A DNA stretch of 47,698 bases from Christensenella sp. UBA6880. Lineage in GTDB: Bacteria; Bacillota; Clostridia; Christensenellales; CAG-917. The stretch is from NCBI GenBank assembly GCA_002449145.1, contig DKCG01000018.1, forward strand, positions 1-47,698, written 5' to 3'. The position numbers were made by a program, and so were the translations under genes. Each line of letters begins with the position of its first letter. The stretch's first letter is position 1. Below are positions 40,995 to 47,698 of this stretch, one piece after another. The notes below the pieces were generated by a model. It ran no database searches, was not told the origin of the DNA, and worked only from the letters and a program-made list of their open reading frames with translations.

Positions 40995-41074
40995 ATATTA
41001 GAAAATCTAATATCTTGCTTGAAATATTAGATAATCTAATCTATAATTATGCTAAATGATTAGATTTTCTAATC
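40995..41074. promoter_or_regulatory. Three operators ATTAGA-N3-TCTAAT
   Basis: Three perfect copies: 40997-41011, 41026-41040 and 41059-41073, with centres AAA, TAA and TTT. Centres are 29 and 33 bases apart, roughly three helical turns. The middle copy lies in the spacer of the rightward promoter; the first lies in the region where the leftward regulator promoter should be. Confidence 0.88.
41019..41047 (+). promoter_or_regulatory. Promoter of the restriction-modification operon
   Basis: TTGAAA (41019-41024), 17-base spacer, perfect TATAAT (41042-41047). The spacer is filled by the middle operator, so a bound regulator would block polymerase. Confidence 0.85.
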
Positions 41075-41101
41075 ATCGTCAACTTTTCAAAGAGGACTCA
41101 C

Positions 41102-41746
41102 GTGGAAAACAAATCACAAATAAAATCCAAGCAGCGCGTGCAGGAGCGGGGTGAAGTGTTCACAAACGAGCGCGAAGTTAAGGCGATGTGCGATCTTGTC
41201 AAGGATGAAACCGAACGTATCGAAAGCAGGTTTTTGGAGCCTGCGTGCGGAGACGGCAACTTCCTTGCGGAAATCGTCGCTCGCAAACTTGCCGTTGTAA
41301 ACAAAAGATACGGAAAAAGCGAAACGGATTGGGAAAAGTATTCCGTGCTTGCAATGAGCAGCATTTATGGCGTGGACATTATGCCGGACAATGCCGCCGA
41401 GTGTCGTGAACGTCTTTTCAAAATATGGGAGAAAGCGTACAAGCGCAAATGCAAAACCATATTGAGCGAAGATTGCAAAAACGCCGTACGTTTTATCCTC
41501 TCGCGCAATGTGCTTTGCGGAGACGCACTCACAATGCTGGACAGCGATGGCAATCCCATCGTTTTTTCGGAATGGTCGCTTATCGGCAGCAATATGAAAC
41601 GCCGAGATTACACCCTTGCAAACTTGCTTGAAACCCAATCATATTACGATCTACCGCTCTTTGAAGACGTCGAAGACATCAAAGTGCCAAAGCCCGTCAA
41701 AGAATTTGACCTAATACATTATAGGAGAGTGCAAGAAAATGCCTGA
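41102..41746 (+). CDS. Methyltransferase-like protein with SAM-binding motifs but no catalytic NPPY
   Basis: A 214-residue protein. SAM-binding motif I reads EPACGDGNFLAE, followed by motif II-like YGVDIMPDN and LCGDAL. The motif IV expected for an amino-methyltransferase (Asn/Asp-Pro-Pro-Tyr/Phe) is not found; the region instead reads FSEWSLIGSN. It may therefore be a partner subunit for the following full-size methylase rather than an enzyme alone. GTG start with AGAGGA five bases upstream. It overlaps the next gene by eight bases. I have seen this pair of genes together in other clostridial islands. Confidence 0.8.
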   Translation: MENKSQIKSKQRVQERGEVFTNEREVKAMCDLVKDETERIESRFLEPACGDGNFLAEIVARKLAVVNKRYGKSETDWEKYSVLAMSSIYGVDIMPDNAAECRERLFKIWEKAYKRKCKTILSEDCKNAVRFILSRNVLCGDALTMLDSDGNPIVFSEWSLIGSNMKRRDYTLANLLETQSYYDLPLFEDVEDIKVPKPVKEFDLIHYRRVQENA

Positions 41747-43247
41747 CGTATTCACCACGCTATACAAGCCCGACGTTTTGAGTTGTCTTGCGGATTTGAG
41801 CAACGATGAAGTGTTCACTCCGCCGTCTGTGGTCAACGATATGCTGGATATGTTGCCGCAAGAGTTGTTTGAAAGCCCCGACACCACGTTTTTAGACCCC
41901 GTGTGCAAAAGCGGCGTATTCTTGCGTGAAATCGCAAAACGCCTCATAAAAGGTTTGGAAGATAAAATCCCTGACCTTCAAGAGCGCATAGACCACATAT
42001 TCCAAAAACAACTGTACGGCATTGCCATCACAGAACTCACGTCTTTGCTCTCTCGCAGAAGTGTGTATTGTTCCAAGTATCCAAACAGCAAATATTCCGT
42101 ATCGCAATTTGCCGACGTTCAAGGCAATATACGCTACAAAAATGTCGCGCACGAATGGGTGAAAGGCAAATGTTGTTTTTGCGGAGCAACCGAAAGCGAA
42201 TACGGCACACAAAAGCGTGAAGGAATGGAATCCCACGCCTACGAATTTATCCACACCACCAAACCACAGGAGATATACAATATGAAATTTGACGTAATCA
42301 TCGGCAACCCGCCCTATCAATTGAATGTGGGAGTGCAACAAAAAAGTTACGCCATTGCCATTTACGACAAATTTGTAGAGCAAGCAAAAAAATTAAATCC
42401 TAGATATTTGGTTATGATAACTCCTTCAAGATGGTTTTCTGGCGGCCGTGGATTGGATGATTTTAGGAACACTATGCTCAATGATAGACGGCTAAAGGTT
42501 ATTCACGACTATATTGATGCAAGTGATTGTTTTACTGGTGTAGAAATTAAAGGTGGTGTGTGCTATTTCCTTTGGGACAAAGAATATAATGGCGATTGCG
42601 ATATCTATACTCACAAGAATAAAGATATCCAACATTCTAAACGACCACTTCTTGAAGAAGGAAATGACACTTTTATTAGGTATAATCAAGCAATTAGTAT
42701 ATTACATAAAGTTAAAAAGCTTAATGAAACCTCGTTTTCGACAATAGTAAGTCCTCAGACGCCGTTTGGGTTATATTCTAGTTTTTCGAATTTCTCCAAA
42801 GAGAAACATAATTCTAGTGCTCTAAAACTATACGCTAATAAACAAGTTGGTTTTGTGGACAGTAATGTAATACAAAAAAACACGCAATGGATTGACAAAT
42901 GGAAAGTATATATTCCAAAGGCGATTGGTTCTGGTGATATGGAAACCGATTTATTTAAGCCATTTGTGGGTGAGCCAAATTCTGTGTGTACACAAACATA
43001 CATATTAATTGGCCCTTGTGATAATAAAACCATTTGTGAAAACATTATTTCTTATATAAGGACGAAGTTTTTCCACTTTCTTGTAGGAATAAAAAAGGTT
43101 ACACAAGATGCTATGGCAAAAGTATATCAATTTGTCCCTATGCAAGATTTTTCAAAACCCTGGACAGATGCGGAATTGTATGCTAAATATAAGTTAACAA
43201 GGGAGGAGATTGATTTTATTGAATCTATGATCCGACCTATGGAATAA
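41739..43247 (+). CDS. Eco57I-type N6-adenine DNA methyltransferase
   Basis: A 502-residue methylase. Motif I is DPVCKSGVFLRE, and the catalytic motif IV is GNPPYQL, as in adenine methylases of the Eco57I/Type III-like group. Between them is a possible zinc knuckle (CCFCG). After NPPY come LVMITPSRWFSGGRGLDDFR and GVEIKGGVCYFLWD, characteristic of this group. The C-terminal half (from about residue 215 on) should hold the target-recognition region, and its DNA is strikingly more AT-rich than the first half. A GGAGAG site lies before ATG within the preceding gene. It should methylate the host's DNA against the nuclease encoded downstream. Confidence 0.88.
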   Translation: MPDVFTTLYKPDVLSCLADLSNDEVFTPPSVVNDMLDMLPQELFESPDTTFLDPVCKSGVFLREIAKRLIKGLEDKIPDLQERIDHIFQKQLYGIAITELTSLLSRRSVYCSKYPNSKYSVSQFADVQGNIRYKNVAHEWVKGKCCFCGATESEYGTQKREGMESHAYEFIHTTKPQEIYNMKFDVIIGNPPYQLNVGVQQKSYAIAIYDKFVEQAKKLNPRYLVMITPSRWFSGGRGLDDFRNTMLNDRRLKVIHDYIDASDCFTGVEIKGGVCYFLWDKEYNGDCDIYTHKNKDIQHSKRPLLEEGNDTFIRYNQAISILHKVKKLNETSFSTIVSPQTPFGLYSSFSNFSKEKHNSSALKLYANKQVGFVDSNVIQKNTQWIDKWKVYIPKAIGSGDMETDLFKPFVGEPNSVCTQTYILIGPCDNKTICENIISYIRTKFFHFLVGIKKVTQDAMAKVYQFVPMQDFSKPWTDAELYAKYKLTREEIDFIESMIRPME

Positions 43248-43265
43248 CTTTTCGGAGAATACACA

Positions 43266-43484
43266 ATGGACAAAACACTACAAGATCAAATTGCATTAAC
43301 AAAACAACTTTTCTTTGCACTAATACAAACTATTAGTACCCTCCCTATTCCAATTAGGCAACAAGTATGCAGAGAATGCGTTTTAGATTTTCTAAAGGAT
43401 AAAACAGAAGATGAGTTATGTAAGGAACTTTCTATACCTAAAGAATCATGGTTGCTTATAAAGGCAATGCTTAAAATAAACTAA
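43266..43484 (+). CDS. Small hypothetical protein in the restriction-modification operon
   Basis: A 72-residue, helix-rich protein (MDKTLQDQIALTKQLFFALIQ...) with a C-terminal part ending SIPKESWLLIKAMLKIN. GGAG lies nine bases before ATG. It is in the AT-rich middle of the operon and followed closely by the PD-(D/E)XK-like gene. Unknown function. Confidence 0.65.
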   Translation: MDKTLQDQIALTKQLFFALIQTISTLPIPIRQQVCRECVLDFLKDKTEDELCKELSIPKESWLLIKAMLKIN

Positions 43485-43496
43485 TTGAGAGAAAAT

Positions 43497-43982
43497 ATGC
43501 CACAATATCTTGATACTATTAAGCAAGCATTAGAGCAATTATATTATAACGATTGTGAGTTGTTTGTGGGACACACTCACGAACAAACGTTCACTTTCCG
43601 TATTGCACATTATCTAGCACAACTATTAGAAACTAACAATAACGGATTGTTTGTTGATTGTGAATATCATCGTGACAAGAATAATGAAAGTGGACTAAAA
43701 GAATTACCTAATACTAATACAAATCGAAAAAGCCATTTTAGACCAGATATAATATTTCATAATCGAGACACAGACAATAGATTTTGTATTGAAGCAAAAA
43801 TAAATAACACTATTTCTGACATTTGCAAGGTGCGAAAAATACTTTCAACATATAACACATATCAAGAAGGATATTGCATTTATAACATCACAGCACATAG
43901 TGTAACGGTTTGGTGTAAATCAAATGATGATGGAGTGGAAGAAATACATAATTACTTTTGGGATGGACAGCATTTATTATGA
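43497..43982 (+). CDS. PD-(D/E)XK nuclease-like protein
   Basis: A 161-residue protein. The pattern RPDIIFHNRDTDNRFCIEAK places Pro-Asp and Glu-x-Lys on neighbouring strands as in PD-(D/E)XK nucleases, preceded by a helical part with a conserved-looking glutamate (HEQTFTFRIAHYLAQLL). It could be a nuclease or a nuclease-fold recognition protein. ATG at 43497 is preferred to the TTG at 43485, with GAGAG upstream. Its stop overlaps the start of the next gene (ATGA), implying coupled translation with the HEPN-like protein. Confidence 0.7.
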   Translation: MPQYLDTIKQALEQLYYNDCELFVGHTHEQTFTFRIAHYLAQLLETNNNGLFVDCEYHRDKNNESGLKELPNTNTNRKSHFRPDIIFHNRDTDNRFCIEAKINNTISDICKVRKILSTYNTYQEGYCIYNITAHSVTVWCKSNDDGVEEIHNYFWDGQHLL

Positions 43983-44602
43983 AAATAAAAGATGAATATC
44001 AGGCTGAATATACTGAAAAAATTAAGTCGATTCATTTTGAAATTGAAAGTGCGATAATTGATTATTATTCTCTATGTAAAATCGGAGAGATTACAAATGC
44101 ATTCAAATATAATAAGTTAACAATTTTTTGCACTAAAAATTCATTAACATGCCTCGAAACAATAATACAATGCTTGAAAAAGGACTTTTGTTTGACGGTA
44201 TGGTGTTTGTGTTGTGATATAAATGGTTCTGCAAACACAATTCCAAAACTAAAAAACATTATAAATTCAAAATATCTTACAGAACCAAATTTAATAAAAA
44301 CTCCAACGCCTAATAATAAATGTGGTATATTCAAAACGCTCATTTATGCTCGATCAAAATACATAGCACATCATGACTTTAATGCTACATTTGGCAAAAT
44401 ATCGCTTGATGATGTTTTTAATAAGTTTATAGAATTTGTAAATCTCTTCAATGACTTGCTGATTGGCGGTGAACTAAAAATGCTATACACAATTAACGAA
44501 TCAAAATTTAACAAGTTGAAAGCAAATTGTGAAAACGGCATATCGGATCTTCTAAACGGCAACACATACCATTTTTTTGAAAAAATAGGAGGGATAATAT
44601 GA
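43979..44602 (+). CDS. HEPN-domain protein, AbiU2-like
   Basis: A 207-residue protein, largely helical. The sequence YARSKYIAHHDF gives the Arg-x5-His active-site motif of HEPN ribonucleases in the context seen in AbiU2-type abortive-infection proteins, followed by helices ISLDDVFNKFIEFVNLFNDL. The likely activity is RNA cleavage on phage infection, in partnership with the preceding protein. The ATG at 43979 overlaps the stop upstream by four bases, and its own stop overlaps the helicase start by four bases (44599-44602). A start at 43958 is rejected as it would overlap without a ribosome binding site. Confidence 0.65.
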   Translation: MKIKDEYQAEYTEKIKSIHFEIESAIIDYYSLCKIGEITNAFKYNKLTIFCTKNSLTCLETIIQCLKKDFCLTVWCLCCDINGSANTIPKLKNIINSKYLTEPNLIKTPTPNNKCGIFKTLIYARSKYIAHHDFNATFGKISLDDVFNKFIEFVNLFNDLLIGGELKMLYTINESKFNKLKANCENGISDLLNGNTYHFFEKIGGII

Positions 44603-47586
44603 ACTTCTTTCCACAAAGACCTGAAACAAATCCAATGATATATGCCTATCAAGACACCAATCCCCAGTATGAGGGATTGCTCAAGGTGGGTTACACTTCC
44701 GTTGACGTTGAAAAGCGCGTGGCGGAGCAGTATCCGACAAAGCGGCCGGACGGTTCTGTGCCGTATCGCATAGTTTTTGCCGAGAGCGCAATGTATCCCG
44801 ACGGCACTTCTTTCACGGATCACGACGTGCATCGTATGCTCACGACAAAAGGCATTCAATGTGTCGGCGGAGAATGGTTCCGTTGCGACGTGCAAGACGT
44901 AAAAGCGGCGGTTATTGCCGTGCGCAATCGCACCGTCAATATTGAAAACCGTACGAGAGATTTTGCAATGCGCCCTGAACAACAAGCAGCAGTGGACAAA
45001 ACGATTGCATATTTCAATTCGCTCAAAACGGGCGAATTTCCGCGTTTTCTTTGGAATGCGAAAATGCGTTTCGGCAAGACGTTTGCTACATACCAACTCG
45101 CAAAGAAAAAAGGATTCAAGCGTGTGCTTATTCTCACGTTCAAACCTGCAGTGCAGAGCGCGTGGGAAGAAGACTTGAATACGCACGTTGATTTTGAAGG
45201 TTGGCAATTCATTTGTCGTCCGCACGAAAGCGGTGCGCCGAATATTGCCGAGCAATACGAAAAAGCAGACAAAGACCGACCTATCGTGTGTTTTGGTTCT
45301 TTCCAAGACTTTTTGGGGCTTGACAAAGCCTCTGGATGTATAAAACCACATCTAAAATGGGTTGAAGATACCCAATGGGATTTGGTTGTATTTGATGAAT
45401 ACCATTTCGGTGCGTGGCGTGATAATGCCAAGAAAATGTTTGAATCTAAAGATGATGAAGATTCTTATGACACATTTGATGCGGAAGAATATGCAAAAAA
45501 AGAATTAAATGATGCGATAAATGAAACTTGGTTGCGTATAAAAGCAAAGTTCTACTTGTACCTTTCGGGAACACCGTTCCGCGCACTCAACAACGGCGAG
45601 TTTGTGGAAGACCAAATATACAGTTGGACTTACACTGACGAGCAACGTGCAAAAGAAAATAATCAAGGGGAAAATAATCCGTACGCCGCACTTCCGCGTA
45701 TGGTTATGATGACGTACAAAATTCCCGACAGTATAACCGAAATAGCAAAGCAAGGCGAGTTTGACGAGTTCGATCTCAACGTGTTTTTCTCGGCGGAAGG
45801 CACGGGAAAAGACGCTGTTTTCAAATATAAAGATTATGTGCAAAAGTGGCTGGATCTTATCCGTGGCGCATATCTCGGCACAACGACGGACGAGTTGAAA
45901 CTCGGCGCACGCAAGCCCGATATGCCGTACGGAAACGCTGTGCTTTTATCCATACTCACCCATACACTTTGGTTGCTGCCAAACGTTGCGTCTTGCCACG
46001 CTATGGCAAATTTGCTTGCCGAAAAACAAAATGTTTTTTATCACGATTACAAAGTTATCGTGTGCGCAGGCGCAAGCGCAGGTATCGGTGTTGAGGCTTT
46101 GAAACCTGTGTATAAGGCAATGGACGATCCGCTCAAAACAAAGACAATTACTCTTTCTTGCGGAAAACTTACAACGGGTGTCACTATTCGTCCGTGGACG
46201 GGTATATTTATGCTCCGCAATTTGAAGAGTCCCGAAACGTATTTCCAAGCAGCATTCAGAGTGCAATCTCCGTGGGAAATAGACGTCGATTCCACGCACA
46301 AAGAGATACTCAAGCAAGAGTGTTACATTTTTGACTTTGCGCTGAATCGAGCGTTAATGCAGATAAAAGAGTATGCTAAAGGCTTGAATGTGAATGGCGA
46401 GAGCCTTGAAACCAACGTCGCGGAATTTACGAGTTTCTTGCCGGTGCTTGCTTATGACGGCAGCGCAATGAAACAAATCAACGCAGCGGAAATCCTTGAC
46501 ATAACAATGGCAGGAACGTCCGCAACATTGCTTGCTCGCCGTTGGCAAAGCGCGCTTTTGGTCAACGTCACCGACGATATTTTGAAACGTCTTTTAGGCA
46601 ATAAAGAGGCACTTGAGGCACTTATGAAAATCGAAGGTTTCCGTACGCTTAATAAGGACATTGAAACGATTATAATCAAGTCCGAACACGTTAAAGAGGC
46701 AAAGAAAGACGACAAGCCAAAGACCGATAAAGAGAAGAAAATTCTTTCGGACGAAGAAAAAGAATACAAATCAAAGCGAAAAGAGATTCAAGAAAAACTT
46801 ATCAAGTTTGCAACGCGTGTGCCTATCTTTATGTATCTCACGGATTATCGTGAGCAATGCCTTAAAGACGTTATCACGCAACTCGAACCGGGGCTTTTCA
46901 AAAAAGTTACGGGACTCGATGTCAAAGATTTCAATTTGCTTGTTTCGCTCGGTGTTTTCAACGGGCCCGTTATGAATGATGCAGTGTGGAATTTCCGCCG
47001 CTATGAAGATTCGAGTTTGAGTTATACTGGTATCGACCGTCACGCACAAGAAAACGTCGGTCTTTGGGATACGTCGCTCGGATATTACGAATCTATGGCA
47101 AAACTTCTCGGCGAGTCCGAAATTGCCGCCAAACGCGATGTAAACGACCGTCCGGAGATTTTATACCGTGAGTATTCAGGGGATGACGAACAAGGTGAGC
47201 CTACGCTTATAGTCAAGCGCACAACACCAACCGAACATAAAGTGCCCACCGCACAAACGACAATCGTCGGCGATTTCAAAAAGTCTATTGCAGCAGACAA
47301 TATCGACAACAATGTTTCCGCTACACTGCATCAATCTTTCGACGGCGCAATGCAACAAAATTCTAATATTTCAAAGCAAATGCCAAAAGAGGCGGAAGAA
47401 AAGAAAACGAAAGTCATCGATTTATCACCCGTAGTGGTCGGTGCAACCGTAATTCATAAAGCGTTTGGAAAAGGCACTATTATTTCTCTTACAGATAATT
47501 ACGTCAACGTTGCGTTCGGTGATCTTCGCAAAGCCTTTCAATATCCAAATGCATTTATTCAAGGCTTTTTATCCGTTGATATGTGA
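44599..47586 (+). CDS. GIY-YIG nuclease/SF2 helicase fusion (restriction subunit)
   Basis: A 995-residue protein. Residues about 10-100 form a T5orf172-type GIY-YIG-like domain (LLKVGYTSVDVEKRVAEQYP...GGEWFRC). An SF2 helicase follows: motif I MRFGKTFATYQLAKK, motif II VVFDEYHFG, motif III LYLSGTPFRAL, and C-terminal helicase motifs TLSCGKLTTGVTIRPW and PETYFQAAFRVQSPW. A charged coiled stretch lies near residues 695-735. The last 45 residues (GATVIHKAFGKGTIISL...) resemble the small C-terminal beta domain of UvrD-type helicases. It is the probable DNA-translocating nuclease of the system. GGAGG stands before ATG. Confidence 0.88.
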   Translation: MNFFPQRPETNPMIYAYQDTNPQYEGLLKVGYTSVDVEKRVAEQYPTKRPDGSVPYRIVFAESAMYPDGTSFTDHDVHRMLTTKGIQCVGGEWFRCDVQDVKAAVIAVRNRTVNIENRTRDFAMRPEQQAAVDKTIAYFNSLKTGEFPRFLWNAKMRFGKTFATYQLAKKKGFKRVLILTFKPAVQSAWEEDLNTHVDFEGWQFICRPHESGAPNIAEQYEKADKDRPIVCFGSFQDFLGLDKASGCIKPHLKWVEDTQWDLVVFDEYHFGAWRDNAKKMFESKDDEDSYDTFDAEEYAKKELNDAINETWLRIKAKFYLYLSGTPFRALNNGEFVEDQIYSWTYTDEQRAKENNQGENNPYAALPRMVMMTYKIPDSITEIAKQGEFDEFDLNVFFSAEGTGKDAVFKYKDYVQKWLDLIRGAYLGTTTDELKLGARKPDMPYGNAVLLSILTHTLWLLPNVASCHAMANLLAEKQNVFYHDYKVIVCAGASAGIGVEALKPVYKAMDDPLKTKTITLSCGKLTTGVTIRPWTGIFMLRNLKSPETYFQAAFRVQSPWEIDVDSTHKEILKQECYIFDFALNRALMQIKEYAKGLNVNGESLETNVAEFTSFLPVLAYDGSAMKQINAAEILDITMAGTSATLLARRWQSALLVNVTDDILKRLLGNKEALEALMKIEGFRTLNKDIETIIIKSEHVKEAKKDDKPKTDKEKKILSDEEKEYKSKRKEIQEKLIKFATRVPIFMYLTDYREQCLKDVITQLEPGLFKKVTGLDVKDFNLLVSLGVFNGPVMNDAVWNFRRYEDSSLSYTGIDRHAQENVGLWDTSLGYYESMAKLLGESEIAAKRDVNDRPEILYREYSGDDEQGEPTLIVKRTTPTEHKVPTAQTTIVGDFKKSIAADNIDNNVSATLHQSFDGAMQQNSNISKQMPKEAEEKKTKVIDLSPVVVGATVIHKAFGKGTIISLTDNYVNVAFGDLRKAFQYPNAFIQGFLSVDM

Positions 47587-47634
47587 AAACGGCGGAGTGT
47601 GCCCGATTTTAATACCGAAATAGTTTTTGTTAAT

Positions 47635-47671
47635 AAAAAAACGAACATCTTTTAACAAGGTGTTCGTTTTT
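47635..47671 (+). terminator. Intrinsic terminator of the restriction-modification operon
   Basis: ACGAACA (47641-47647) pairs with TGTTCGT (47661-47667), extended inward through G-T and A-T pairs, with A and T tracts on the sides. Confidence 0.85.
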
Positions 47672-47698
47672 ACTATTGGGGTGAATTATACTTTCAAG

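Larger units (their letters stand above)
35533..47698. mobile_element. Mobile element carrying defence genes (left end, continues past window)
   Basis: A serine recombinase at the left end, a rolling-circle Rep module, small element-type genes, and TIR and restriction-modification cargo, all in DNA more AT-rich than the host genes to the left, indicate an integrative mobilisable element or an integrated plasmid. No relaxase or type IV secretion gene is in view, though HUH Rep proteins can act on conjugative transfer. The left attachment site should lie near 35,580-35,620, just past the recombinase's conserved part. The right end is not in the window. Confidence 0.75.

Overview
The window reads as chromosomal DNA of a spore-forming Gram-positive bacterium, most likely an uncultured clostridial lineage. 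The evidence is a complete gerA-type germinant receptor operon, the sporulation protease-like gene yyaC, strong GGAGG ribosome binding sites, vegetative promoters of the TTGACA-17-TATAAT type, a T-box leader and U-tract intrinsic terminators. I cannot name the genus from sequence alone.

Positions 1 to about 35,530 look like ordinary host chromosome. In order they hold: a structured gene-free left edge; a GtrA-like membrane protein; gerAA-gerAB-gerAC; a degenerate alpha/beta hydrolase and signal peptidase I; a protein of unknown function with a cysteine cluster; a leftward nucleoside-type ABC importer (BMP lipoprotein, ATPase, two permeases); CTP synthase pyrG behind an attenuator-like leader; GMP synthase guaA; a 700-bp repeat-rich gap; dUTPase dut; a leftward ftsH-cysE-cysS cluster followed by an esterase; a TrpB2-type tryptophan synthase beta gene behind a tryptophan T-box; a small membrane protein; yyaC; a CvpA-like protein followed by a 1335-residue membrane-anchored repeat protein; and an ABC-F ATPase. 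Nucleotide supply is a recurring theme (nucleoside import, pyrG, guaA, dut).

From about 35,530 to the right edge the DNA is a mobile element entered at its left end. A large serine recombinase points left and its reading frame runs out through a terminator. A rightward replication module follows: a promoter, a leader RNA with a 17-codon peptide ending in four threonines, mutually exclusive pairings and a terminator, two small genes, and a HUH-type rolling-circle Rep. Two large palindromes after rep are an origin candidate. The cargo is defensive. A two-gene leftward operon encodes a three-helix membrane protein and a TIR-like (MTH538/ThsB-like) protein. A rightward restriction-modification operon is controlled by a divergent XRE regulator with three identical-type operators, one filling the promoter spacer. 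It encodes two methyltransferase-like proteins, a small protein, a PD-(D/E)XK-like nuclease, an AbiU2-like HEPN protein and a GIY-YIG/SF2-helicase protein, joined largely by overlapping start and stop codons.

The most interesting signals are the TIR plus membrane protein pair, the restriction operon whose middle (about 42,380-44,650) has clearly different composition as if a specificity/toxin cassette had been swapped in, the ribosome-sensing leader in front of the replication module, and the large repeat protein next to CvpA. All functional statements are from reading the sequence and family memory; no search was run.
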